A stretch of 64,000 bases of DNA from Pseudomonas rhodesiae (lineage in GTDB: Bacteria > Pseudomonadota > Gammaproteobacteria > Pseudomonadales > Pseudomonadaceae). The notes beneath the pieces are model-generated. The model ran no database searches. It saw nothing but the letters and a program-made list of their open reading frames with translations, and had not been told where the DNA came from. The position numbers and the translations under genes were made by a program. Shown in pieces: positions 1 through 7,400 of the stretch (position 1 is its first letter; each line of letters starts with the position of its first letter). The stretch is taken from assembly GCF_007858255.1 (NCBI RefSeq), contig NZ_VFEU01000003.1:372001-436000 (forward strand), written 5' to 3'.

Positions 1-693
1 GCGGGTAAGCGTGGCTTCGTACAGCCTCATGACCTCGGGCAGCACATCATCGATATTGTCCCGCCACTCGACCCGCGGCCCCGGCGCGCGCAGCTTGCGG
101 CGCAGGTCCTTGCGCGTGGATTTGCCCAGCGAGCCGAGGTAGGCGTCCACCGAGCCATAGGGCAGCGGCAGCACGCCGGTGGGCAGGCTCGGCATGCTCT
201 GGAAACCGGCGGCGCGGCAGCTTTCGCGCCAGTGCGGGTCATGGCTGGGGGCATCCTTGACCGCCAGCAGGCCGATGCCGAGGTCATCGGCGTCCTGTCG
301 CGCGGCGTGCAACAGGTGCTTGAGCAACAGCGGTCGGCGCGCGGCCGGCACGTCACTGGCAAACCCGACGTCGCAGCGCTCGGCCACCGGCGAGCCCACT
401 GCATACAACCCCAACTGCAAAGCCCCGGGCCACACGCGTTGCAAGCGCGTGGTCAAGCGCTTGCCGACACCGGACACAGTGGTGTCAAGGCGGTAATGGG
501 TGATAAAGGCCGGCGCCACGGCCACCAGCGTTCCATTGTCGTACACGGCCAGATAGCGCCATTGAAAATCCTCGATGGCGGCGTTTTCCACGGCGACGTA
601 GTAGTCCCAGTCCTCCAGCGCACCAGGAAAACAATCGTTCCAGGCACTGCGCTGGAGCGCCCGGATGGTTGCAAAGGCTTGGGTGGTGATCAC
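1..693 (-). CDS. FemAB/GNAT-like acyltransferase, C-terminus cut by window edge
   Basis: Partial: 231 codons are visible and the frame is open through base 1. I translated it by hand on the minus strand from a GTG start (complement of 691-693) preceded by an AAGGGGAA ribosome site. The protein starts MITTQAFATIRALQRSAWND. The pattern of an aromatic-rich N-terminal half (EDFQWRYLAVYDNG) and a later KSTRKDLRRKL stretch suggests the FemAB/DUF482-like branch of the GNAT fold, which moves acyl or aminoacyl groups. It is the last visible gene of the operon starting at 3746, separated from the hydrolase by about 115 bp that holds a REP hairpin. The substrate is unknown. The alternative is a generic GNAT of unknown role. 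Confidence 0.6.
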   Translation of the reverse strand, partial: MITTQAFATIRALQRSAWNDCFPGALEDWDYYVAVENAAIEDFQWRYLAVYDNGTLVAVAPAFITHYRLDTTVSGVGKRLTTRLQRVWPGALQLGLYAVGSPVAERCDVGFASDVPAARRPLLLKHLLHAARQDADDLGIGLLAVKDAPSHDPHWRESCRAAGFQSMPSLPTGVLPLPYGSVDAYLGSLGKSTRKDLRRKLRAPGPRVEWRDNIDDVLPEVMRLYEATLTR

Positions 694-736
694 GTGTTCC
701 CCTTTTTTGGCTGAGGATCTAGTTGGGTCAGGTCGC

Positions 737-765
737 TTGGTGAGCAGGCTTGACCTGCTCACCAA
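737..765. repeat. REP-type hairpin inside the operon
   Basis: A perfect 12-bp inverted repeat (TTGGTGAGCAGG / CCTGCTCACCAA) with a CTTGA loop lies between the hydrolase stop and the FemAB-like start. The GTGAGCNGGCTTG core matches the second REP family seen at 61717-62074. It could attenuate transcription or stabilise the upstream mRNA. Confidence 0.7.
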
Positions 766-809
766 CAAGAGCTTGCTTGGCGCACAGCCCGCTCAGCACA
801 ACAGTCGCG

Positions 810-1664
810 TTAACCACAACACGCCAACACATCATCGTTCGCCCGTTCGCGGATGAAAGCGGCGCTCAGTTCGATCACCCGCCGGTATTGCAGGTCGACG
901 GTGATCATGTGGTAGCAGTCGTCCAGCAGGATCTTGGTCACCGGCCCGCCGAGGTGGCGTTCGACGTAGTCGGCGTTCCAGCGGCTGGTGATATCGTCTT
1001 CGATCGAATGCAGCACCAGTGCCGGGACGTTGATCGACGGCATGCGTTTTTTCACCACGGCGTTCATCCAGTGCAACTCGCGCACCGTCACCCCTTCCAT
1101 GGTCAATAACCCCGCCTCGCTGCTTTCACCCTCCTTCATCTGCCGCTCGACGATTGCCCGTAACCGTTGGTTCTTGATGCCGTAGGGCGGCTTTTCAGTA
1201 AAACGGAACAGGCGCACGCCGAACGGGATGCGGATCAGCAACGGCGTGATGAACGCCATTTTGCTGATGCTCCAGCCGTCGTACTTAAGGGTGGTGGAAT
1301 ACATCAGCAGCCCGGCGACCTGGCCCGGATGCTCCGAAGCCAGGTACATCGACATCACCGCGCCCATGGACAAGCCACCGACGAACACTTGCCCATGCCG
1401 CTGGCGCACCTGCACGAAGGTCTTGCGCACGCCTTCGTACCAGTCGCGCCAGCCGGTGGCCTGCAAGTCGCTGTTGCCGCCACAGTGCCCGGCCAGGGTC
1501 GGCACGTACACCGTGCACGTACCGTCCTTGGCCAGGCCCTTGGCGACCTGGCGCAATTCGTTCGGGGTGCCGGTCAGGCCGTGGATCAACAGGACCCCGA
1601 CCGGACCGTTGCCGAGCACGAAACCGGCATCACCTTCACCGAGGTCGAACCCGTGACTGTTCAC
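810..1664 (-). CDS. alpha/beta hydrolase (carboxylesterase/thioesterase-like)
   Basis: 284 residues with the alpha/beta-hydrolase triad: oxyanion HGLTG (28-32), nucleophile elbow GLSMG (Ser99), a late acid in SIEDDITS and a final His in DDCYHMITVD. Similar to the monoacylglycerol lipase/carboxylesterase Est30 type and predicted cytoplasmic, with no signal peptide. The GTG start overlaps the aminotransferase stop by four bases (GTGA), so translation is coupled. In this operon it may release or hydrolyse an acyl or ester intermediate; that role is inferred from context only. Confidence 0.85.
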   Translation of the reverse strand: MNSHGFDLGEGDAGFVLGNGPVGVLLIHGLTGTPNELRQVAKGLAKDGTCTVYVPTLAGHCGGNSDLQATGWRDWYEGVRKTFVQVRQRHGQVFVGGLSMGAVMSMYLASEHPGQVAGLLMYSTTLKYDGWSISKMAFITPLLIRIPFGVRLFRFTEKPPYGIKNQRLRAIVERQMKEGESSEAGLLTMEGVTVRELHWMNAVVKKRMPSINVPALVLHSIEDDITSRWNADYVERHLGGPVTKILLDDCYHMITVDLQYRRVIELSAAFIRERANDDVLACCG

Positions 1665-3055
1665 CGGTTGGTCGCCCGTACCAGCAGTTGTTCCAGCAGC
1701 TTGAGGCCCAGTTCGATTTCCGGGTAGCTGATTTCCAGGGACGGCGCCAGGGTGATCACGTTTTTGTAGTAACCGCCCACGTCGAGGATCAAGCCGAGTT
1801 TCTGCCCGTCGACCACCATATCGCCTTTCATGCCTTCCTCGACCATGTAGTCCAGGGTTGCCTTGTCCGGGGTGAAACCGTCCGGGCCGCAGATTTCGCA
1901 GCGCAGGGCCAGGCCCAGGCCGTCCACGTCACCGATGATCGGGAAACGCTTCTGCAAATCCTGCAAACCTTCAAGGAAGAACTTGCCCTTGGCCATCACC
2001 ATCGCGCCGTAGTCGACTTCGTTGGTCATCTTGAACATTTCCAGGCCCACCGCCGTGCCCAGCGGGTTGGAGGCGAAGGTGGAGTGGGTCGAGCCTGGCG
2101 GGAAGATCTTCGGGTTGATCAACTCTTCGCGAGCCCAGATACCACCCAGGGGGTTGAGGCCGTTGGTCAGCGCCTTGCCGAACACGATCACATCGGGCTG
2201 CACGTCGAAGTGCTCGATCGACCACAGCTTGCCGGTGCGGTAGAAGCCCATCTGGATTTCATCGGAGACCAGCAAAATGCCGTGCTGATCCAGCACCTGC
2301 TTGAGTTCGCGGTAGAAGTTCATCGGCGGGATCACGTAACCGCCGGTGCCCTGGATCGGTTCGACGTAGAACGCGGCGTATTCGCTCTGCCCGACTTTCG
2401 GGTCCCACACGCCGTTGTATTCGGTCTCGAACAGCCGTGCGAATTGCTGCACGCAGTGGCTGCCATATTCTTCCTTGGTCATGCCCTTGGGCCCACGAAA
2501 GTGGTACGGAAACGGGATGAACTGCGCGCGCTCGCCAAAGTGGCCGTAGCGGCGACGGTAGCGGTAGCTGGAAGTGATCGACGAAGCACCGAGGGTGCGC
2601 CCGTGGTAACCGCCTTCGAAGGCGAACATCAAACTCTTGCCGTTGGTAGCGTTGCGCACCACTTTCAGGGAGTCTTCAATCGATTGCGAACCGCCGACAT
2701 TGAAGTGCACACGACCGTCGCGACCGAACTTGTTCTTGGCGTCCACCGCGATCATTTCCGACAGCTCGATCTTGCCCTTGTGCAGGTACTGGCTGGCGAT
2801 CTGCGGCAGGGTATCGATCTGCTGTTTCAGCGCGTTGTTCAGGCGTGGGTTGGCATAACCGAAGTTGACCGCCGAGTACCACATTTGCAGGTCGAGGTAG
2901 GCCTGGTCTTCGGTGTCCCACACGTAGGAGCCTTCGCAGCGGCTGAAAATGCGCGGCGGCTCGATGTAGTGGACGGTGTCCCCGTAGGAGCAGTACTTGG
3001 CTTCTTTATCCAGAAGCACCTGGTCTTCGGCGGTAGCGATGCGGATATCAGACAT
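1661..3055 (-). CDS. class III PLP-dependent aminotransferase
   Basis: 464 residues from ATG at 3055 (MSDIRIATAEDQ). A longer frame reaches 3106, but the internal ATG overlaps the phosphatase stop by eight bases and looks like the coupled start. Class III (ornithine/acetylornithine aminotransferase) features: substrate region FNVGGSQSIEDSLKV (118-132), FEGGYHGRT (147-153), cofactor Asp in LLVSDEIQMGF (Asp265) and Schiff-base Lys in VFGKALTNG (Lys294). It should move an amino group between an amine or amino acid and a 2-oxo acid or aldehyde. Grouping with a HAD phosphatase and a hydrolase suggests a dedicated pathway and not central arginine or GABA metabolism. Substrate unknown. Confidence 0.9.
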   Translation of the reverse strand: MSDIRIATAEDQVLLDKEAKYCSYGDTVHYIEPPRIFSRCEGSYVWDTEDQAYLDLQMWYSAVNFGYANPRLNNALKQQIDTLPQIASQYLHKGKIELSEMIAVDAKNKFGRDGRVHFNVGGSQSIEDSLKVVRNATNGKSLMFAFEGGYHGRTLGASSITSSYRYRRRYGHFGERAQFIPFPYHFRGPKGMTKEEYGSHCVQQFARLFETEYNGVWDPKVGQSEYAAFYVEPIQGTGGYVIPPMNFYRELKQVLDQHGILLVSDEIQMGFYRTGKLWSIEHFDVQPDVIVFGKALTNGLNPLGGIWAREELINPKIFPPGSTHSTFASNPLGTAVGLEMFKMTNEVDYGAMVMAKGKFFLEGLQDLQKRFPIIGDVDGLGLALRCEICGPDGFTPDKATLDYMVEEGMKGDMVVDGQKLGLILDVGGYYKNVITLAPSLEISYPEIELGLKLLEQLLVRATNR

Positions 3056-3746
3056 GATGGAAGAGTTCCTGAGAGTCGGTAGCAAAGGAGGTGGCGTTGG
3101 CGGCAAGGCTCTGCGGGAGCCGCGCCAGCAGTGCGGTCACTTCGGCGAAGGTGTCGAAGCGCGCGTGGGGGATGGCGTTAGCGGTGCAGTACTCAGCGAG
3201 GCTGCCCTTGGCGAACACGAAGTCGGCGGTGGACGCCACGCACATGTCGGACTTGCCGTCGCCGATCACCAGCACCCGCTTGTTGCCTGGCGTGGATTTG
3301 CACTTGCAGTTGCCGGATGCAGCGCGGCAGGCATCGCTGGAATACGGAAAGTCGATGCGCCAGCTGTTCTGGTCGACCTGGCGCAGGCGGTTGGCGAGGA
3401 TCGGCAGCAAGGTCACGTAGTTGCGCGACAAAATCCGCGCGATGCCTTGCTCGATGCCGTCGCTGACCACTTCCAGGCTCGCCCCCAGGCCGAGGACGTG
3501 ATCGACGAAGTCTGGAAAGTCCGGGTCGATCTCGACGCTGTCGAAGTACGCCAGCAGCTCGCTGGGCGTGGCTTTGATCAGCGCCAGTTGGCGGCTCAGG
3601 CATTCGCGTGAACCGATATGCCCGTCCAGCCATTGCTGCTCGATGGTTTCCCACTCGGGGCCGGCGAAGCGTTGGAGGACGTTGTCGATGACATCGGTGG
3701 GCGTGATGGTCCCGTCGAAGTCACACACGATATGCCAGTCAATCAT
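3048..3746 (-). CDS. HAD-family phosphatase (MtnX/phosphoserine phosphatase-like)
   Basis: 232 residues, first gene of the operon. Motif I is DFDGT (9-13, nucleophile Asp9 and acid Asp11), motif II lies in LEVVSDG, and motif IV is GDGKSD. This matches subfamily IB of the HAD phosphatases, which includes MtnX (methionine salvage) and phosphoserine phosphatase. A short Cys-containing insertion (SGNCKCKSTPGN) precedes motif IV and could bind metal. There are no mtn genes nearby, so MtnX function is not supported; a phosphorylated intermediate of the linked aminotransferase pathway is more likely. Confidence 0.85.
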   Translation of the reverse strand: MIDWHIVCDFDGTITPTDVIDNVLQRFAGPEWETIEQQWLDGHIGSRECLSRQLALIKATPSELLAYFDSVEIDPDFPDFVDHVLGLGASLEVVSDGIEQGIARILSRNYVTLLPILANRLRQVDQNSWRIDFPYSSDACRAASGNCKCKSTPGNKRVLVIGDGKSDMCVASTADFVFAKGSLAEYCTANAIPHARFDTFAEVTALLARLPQSLAANATSFATDSQELFHHV

Positions 3747-3876
3747 CTGCGTTTACCTTGAAGAGGGCGCGCTGCATGCGCTTGCACCAGGGGTAGAGCA
3801 GAGACTGTGCCAACTGGCCATCACCCCGTGGGGCCGGGGCTTTGCTCGGGGTACGCAGGTGATAAGTGTCGTGGAA

Positions 3877-3902
3877 GCTACAATTTTTGTAGCTTGCTAC
3901 AA
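3877..3902. promoter_or_regulatory. triple GCTACAA half-site operator
   Basis: Three alternating half-sites: GCTACAA (3877-3883), its complement TTGTAGC (3887-3893) and GCTACAA again (3896-3902). They form two overlapping palindromes with 3-bp and 2-bp spacers. They lie in the divergent gap between the HAD operon and the mipA-like gene, 74 bp upstream of its ATG. A likely operator for an unidentified dimeric regulator. Confidence 0.55.
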
Positions 3903-3975
3903 ACAAGATGAGTGCTTGCATGGCCGCCATGCTTTGCGCGTTCATGCGCGGGTATTCAATCAAGGAACAGTGACC

Positions 3976-4746
3976 ATGTTGAGGATCACCCGCGCGGCAT
4001 TCGCCGGTTTACTTGGCCTGTGGAGTGTCTCCAATGCCGCGTTGGCCGACGGCATCAGCGGTGAAGTCGGCGCCGGCCTGAGCTACCAGCCCCACGACCC
4101 GACCGGCAGCCGCTACGAAACCCGGCCCGTGCCCTATGTGGACCTGGACTGGGGCAATGTCAGCCTCAGCACCGACGACGGCCTGACCTGGAGCGCGTTG
4201 AACACCCACGGTTTCAGCGCTGGGCCGTATATCAATTACCTGCAGGGACGTACTTCCAACGGCTCGCTACAGGGCCTGCGCAATGTGTCGGACATGGCTG
4301 AGATCGGTGGTTTCGTGCAGTACGCACCGGCTGATTTCTGGCGGGTCTACGCCCAGCTGGGCCAGGCCGTCGGCGGCGGCCACGCCCAGAGCGGCACGTT
4401 GGGCAAACTGGGTGGCGAACTGGGCTACCCGCTGGGCGGCGGAATCATCGGCAGCAGCGGCCTGGTGGCGCATTTCGCCGACGCACGGCAGACCAACACG
4501 TTTTTCGGCGTGGACGACCACGAGGCCGCCGCCACCGGGTATCGCCCGTACAGCGCCAGCGGCGGCTTCCAGAATGTGACGCTGACCCAGAGTTTCGAAT
4601 TCCCCCTGGCGCCCCACTGGTCCCTGTTGACCAGCGCCAGCTGGGTGCACCTGGTGGGTTCGGCGGCGGACAGCAGCATCGTCAAGCAGACTGGCGATGT
4701 GAACCAGGGGCAGGTGCAGACGGCGATCAGCTACAAGTTCAACTGA
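3976..4746 (+). CDS. MipA/OmpV-family outer-membrane protein
   Basis: 256 residues from ATG 3976, preceded by AAGGAA; upstream in-frame codons lack a signal peptide and are not used. Residues 1-24 are a signal peptide ending at ALA-DG. The mature part starts GISGEVGAGLSYQPHDPTGS, alternates short aromatic/glycine beta strands and ends in the outer-membrane signature ISYKFN. The MipA/OmpV family includes MipA, the scaffold between MltA and PBP1B in E. coli. In Pseudomonas many members sit under two-component or antibiotic-responsive control. A convergent REP pair follows and probably ends the transcript. Confidence 0.85.
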   Translation: MLRITRAAFAGLLGLWSVSNAALADGISGEVGAGLSYQPHDPTGSRYETRPVPYVDLDWGNVSLSTDDGLTWSALNTHGFSAGPYINYLQGRTSNGSLQGLRNVSDMAEIGGFVQYAPADFWRVYAQLGQAVGGGHAQSGTLGKLGGELGYPLGGGIIGSSGLVAHFADARQTNTFFGVDDHEAAATGYRPYSASGGFQNVTLTQSFEFPLAPHWSLLTSASWVHLVGSAADSSIVKQTGDVNQGQVQTAISYKFN

Positions 4747-4752
4747 TTCAAT

Positions 4753-4804
4753 GTGGGAGGGGCTTGCCCCTCCCACCCACGAACATCGGGGGGCCAAGCC
4801 CCTC
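4753..4804. repeat. REP pair in convergent gap (likely terminator)
   Basis: A perfect palindrome GTGGGAGGGG-CTTG-CCCCTCCCAC (4753-4776) is followed by a degenerate inverted partner (4785-4804) containing GGGGGGCCAAGCCCC. It lies between the convergent mipA-like and EamA-like genes, so it probably also terminates transcription from both sides. Confidence 0.7.
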
Positions 4805-4809
4805 GACCA

Positions 4810-5214
4810 TCAGTTCTCTTCGCCTTCGGCCAGCAAGGCGATACCGCCAATGATCACTGCAACCCCCACCCAGTGCAGCAGGCTGATATGTTCCCCCAGC
4901 CCCAGCCACGACCCCAACAGCACCACCACGAACACCAGCGAACTCAGGGGAAAGGCCAGGGACAAACTGCTGCGCCGCAGGATCAGCATCCACACGAAAA
5001 ACGCGCCGATGTAGCAGGCAATCGCCGCCAGAATGCCAGGGTTATGCGCGACTTCCACCAGCCACTGCCAATTGAAATCCATCTGCCCCAGTTGATCGCC
5101 GGCGATCTTGGTAAACAGCTGGCCGGCGCTCTCGGTGCAGATCAGCAGGGCCCACAGCACCACCGTACCCAAGCGTTCGTGCAGCCAACCGGCATTGACG
5201 TTCTGCGTACTCAT
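4810..5214 (-). CDS. EamA/SMR-like small membrane transporter, subunit 2
   Basis: 134 residues, start ATG at 5214. About four hydrophobic helices are visible (TVVLWALLICTESAGQLFTK, GILAAIACYIGAFFVWMLIL, SLSLAFPLSSLVFVVVLLGS and HWVGVAVIIGGIALLAE). The size and topology match four-helix SMR/ArnE-ArnF-like halves that work as homo- or heterodimers. The start overlaps the stop of the upstream paralog by ATGA, which points to a heterodimer made in equal amounts. It is the last gene of a three-gene operon headed by an arginase-like enzyme. Export of an amine, guanidino compound or lipid-linked substrate is possible; the substrate is not evident. Confidence 0.8.
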   Translation of the reverse strand: MSTQNVNAGWLHERLGTVVLWALLICTESAGQLFTKIAGDQLGQMDFNWQWLVEVAHNPGILAAIACYIGAFFVWMLILRRSSLSLAFPLSSLVFVVVLLGSWLGLGEHISLLHWVGVAVIIGGIALLAEGEEN

Positions 5215-5591
5215 GCCTGCCCTCCTCCAATCGCCACCAGCATCACCCCTAACGTGATCACCAAGGTTCCCAGCCAACGCCGGCGGCTGACGGTTTCCCC
5301 CAGCACCAGTTTGCCGACCAGCACCACCCCGCAATACGCCAGCGCCGCCGCCGGAAACAGCAAGCTCAGCGGCGCGCGGGACAAAGCTTCGAGCCAGACG
5401 AAAAACTCGATCACATAGGCACCGATTCCCGCCCACAACAACGGCGCATTGAATACCTGCCCCCAGAACGCATTCAGGCGAAAGCCGCCCTCCAGCTCCG
5501 GCAAACGGTCCAGGCCCATCTTGAAACACAGCTGGCCGATCACATCGAGCACGATGGAAAACGCCACCAGCACCACTACGGTCAGGGTCAC
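5211..5591 (-). CDS. EamA/SMR-like small membrane transporter, subunit 1
   Basis: 126 residues with four hydrophobic helices (MTLTVVVLVAFSIVLDVIGQ, LLWAGIGAYVIEFFVWLEAL, LSLLFPAAALAYCGVVLVGK and WLGTLVITLGVMLVAIGG). Paralogous in layout to the next gene: both have an I/AGQLxFK-like motif in helix 1 and a SLAFP/SLLFP motif in helix 3. Its start overlaps the arginase-like stop by ATGA and its stop overlaps the second subunit start, so all three genes are coupled. Probably one half of a heterodimeric EamA-superfamily exporter. Confidence 0.8.
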   Translation of the reverse strand: MTLTVVVLVAFSIVLDVIGQLCFKMGLDRLPELEGGFRLNAFWGQVFNAPLLWAGIGAYVIEFFVWLEALSRAPLSLLFPAAALAYCGVVLVGKLVLGETVSRRRWLGTLVITLGVMLVAIGGGQA

Positions 5592-6508
5592 GGGAACAAC
5601 TCCTCAAACAGTTCGATCAGGGCTTGATTGGTCGCGGCATTGCGCTGCAAGTCCTCAGGGCTCCAGCGCTCGGCGGGGGGTTGATCGGCCTTGGCCTCCC
5701 AGCGCTTGAACGCGTTGCTGAACGCTGGCGTGGCGAACTCGCCGCACACGTCGATGCCGATAATGCGTTTGCGCGCGGCCAAGGCGCGCAAGGCCTGGAG
5801 CAAGTGGGTCAGGCGCATGCCGCCCTGGTCCCAGTTGGTGGCCGCGTCTTCGCTGGCCAGCACGTCTTTATCAACGGTGATCCACACCGCTTCGGTGGGC
5901 AGGCTGCTGATCATCTCCTCAAGAAATGCGGTCCAATCCAGCTCCGCCAGGTTGCGCCAATACAGCTGGTCTTCACGCTGCTGATGCCCGGCGCCATCGC
6001 CGATCCGCCCCCACACTTTCGACGGCGCATGCTGCCAGGGAAACAGCTGTAACTGCCCACGCCTGAGGGCCCCCAGATTACCGCCGCGCAGTTGCGGGTT
6101 ATGCAGGTCGTCACTGCATGGGCCGAGGGTGACGATGCGTTTGATCGCCGGCATTTTCAGCGCACGGTTGACCCACGAGCCGCAGTGACGCTTTGGTGCA
6201 AAACGCACCCAGTCGGGGTGATTGTCAAAGTGGATCAGGCTGACCGGCTCTTTCAAATCGGCCAGGAACGCCGGGGTGAGGTGGTGATAATCGCCGGAGC
6301 CGATAAACAGGATTTCCGGTCGCGCGTCGGTGGGCCGAGGCCGCTGGGCCAGGCGTTCGACGAAGCGCTTCCAGGTGTTTGCGGTGGACCACAGCCGCAG
6401 CTTGGGGCCCAGGTCCAGCAGGTCGATACGCGTGGCCTGGCCGCTGGCCAACCGCCGGGCAATCGGCGCCTGTGCAGTGAGGCTGTGGTCAAGATCGAGA
6501 ATATTCAA
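5588..6508 (-). CDS. arginase-family (ureohydrolase-fold) enzyme
   Basis: 306 residues from a TTG start with AGGGGAAC upstream. The binuclear Mn site of the arginase/agmatinase/deacetylase fold can be traced: GSGDYHH (71-76) takes the place of GGDHS, HFDNHPD (93-99) of the DAHxD motif, and TVDKD (211-215) of the SxDxD motif, so all six metal ligands have candidates. The sequence is clearly divergent from arginase or agmatinase, so a guanidino hydrolase is possible but other amide or formimino substrates cannot be excluded. It is the first gene of a coupled operon with two small transporter subunits, which suggests that the enzyme product or substrate is transported. Confidence 0.8.
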   Translation of the reverse strand: MNILDLDHSLTAQAPIARRLASGQATRIDLLDLGPKLRLWSTANTWKRFVERLAQRPRPTDARPEILFIGSGDYHHLTPAFLADLKEPVSLIHFDNHPDWVRFAPKRHCGSWVNRALKMPAIKRIVTLGPCSDDLHNPQLRGGNLGALRRGQLQLFPWQHAPSKVWGRIGDGAGHQQREDQLYWRNLAELDWTAFLEEMISSLPTEAVWITVDKDVLASEDAATNWDQGGMRLTHLLQALRALAARKRIIGIDVCGEFATPAFSNAFKRWEAKADQPPAERWSPEDLQRNAATNQALIELFEELFP

Positions 6509-6585
6509 GGCAGTGTTCCCCTAAGGCTTTAGGGGGTCAATGCAAGGCGCGGGCCAGCACTTACTCCATGCACACTGCCATACCC

Positions 6586-6677
6586 TGTGGGAGAGGGCTT
6601 GCCCTCGATAGGTGGTTGGAGCGCTACAAGCGCTGACTGACACTCAGCCATCGAATCGTCGCAGCGTCCCTCCCACC
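6586..6677. repeat. REPIN-like pair of inverted REPs
   Basis: A REP core (TGTGGGAGAGGGCTTGCCCT, from 6586) and a degenerate inverted partner ending in CCCTCCCACC (about 6668-6677) lie about 90 bp apart, the usual REPIN arrangement. It fills the gap between the arginase-like promoter and the DsbA-like stop; nothing else is seen in that gap. Confidence 0.55.
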
Positions 6678-6692
6678 TTTGGAGAGGGGGCT

Positions 6693-7346
6693 CTAGTTTT
6701 TGGCTTCGTTGATGATCTGGCGAATCGCGCCCACAAAGGCTTCGGCCGGTTGGCCACCGCTCACGGCGTATTGGTCGTTGAACACGATGGTGGGCACCGA
6801 ACTCACGCCCCGGGAAACCCACAGTTGCTCTTGCTCGCGCACGTCGGCGGCGTATTCGTCGCTGGCGAGAATCGCGGCCGCGCGCTGGATATCCAGGCCG
6901 ACGCTTTCGGCGATGATCGCCAGGGTGGCGTGGTCGGAGGGGTTCTGCTGGTCGGTGAAGTAAGCCTTGAACAACGCTTCCTTGAGGTTGTATTGCAAGC
7001 CTTCAAGGCCGGCCCAATGCAGCAGGCGATGCGCATCGAAGGTGTTGTAGATGCGGCTTTGGCCATCGGTGCGAAAGGCAAAGCCCAACGCCGCGCCCAG
7101 ATCGCGGATGCGCGCGCGATTGGCCTGGGACTCTTCGGCGCTGGAGCCGTATTTCTCGGTGATGTGTTCGACGATGTTCTGCCCTTCGGCCGGCATGTTC
7201 GGGTTGAGTTCGAACGGCTGAAAGTGGATCTCGGCCTGTACCTCGGCGCCCAGTTTGTCCAGGGCATCGGTCAGGCCGCGCAGGCCGATGATGCACCAGG
7301 GGCAAGACACATCGCTGACGAAATCGATTTTCAGGGGAGTACTCAT
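6693..7346 (-). CDS. DsbA-family thiol oxidoreductase (FrnE-like)
   Basis: 217 residues from ATG 7346 (MSTPLKIDFVSDVSCPWC); the longer frame upstream adds no recognisable sequence. A thioredoxin-fold CPWC active site (Cys15-Cys18) is followed by a long helical insertion and a cis-Pro region VSSVPTIVFND. This matches the DsbA/FrnE (2-hydroxychromene-2-carboxylate isomerase-like) family. No signal peptide is present, so it acts in the cytoplasm and is probably a stress-related disulfide isomerase or oxidoreductase. It is transcribed alone or with the hydrolase upstream (gap about 55 bp). Confidence 0.88.
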   Translation of the reverse strand: MSTPLKIDFVSDVSCPWCIIGLRGLTDALDKLGAEVQAEIHFQPFELNPNMPAEGQNIVEHITEKYGSSAEESQANRARIRDLGAALGFAFRTDGQSRIYNTFDAHRLLHWAGLEGLQYNLKEALFKAYFTDQQNPSDHATLAIIAESVGLDIQRAAAILASDEYAADVREQEQLWVSRGVSSVPTIVFNDQYAVSGGQPAEAFVGAIRQIINEAKN

Positions 7347-7400
7347 GCTAGGCAACCTCGCAGGCCATATGCGCCATAAAGGTTGCACCATACACCAATG

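Noticed and set aside
1688..3082. 464-residue plus-strand open frame opposite the aminotransferase
   Set aside because: It mirrors the codons of a well-supported class III aminotransferase and shows no family motif; long antisense frames are usual in GC-rich DNA.
3048..3746. Assignment as methionine-salvage MtnX
   Set aside because: The family fits but no other salvage gene is adjacent and the operon partners point to another pathway.
3739..3963. 74-residue minus-strand frame in the HAD-mipA gap
   Set aside because: No ribosome site, overlaps the operator-like repeats and the HAD start; looks like promoter DNA.
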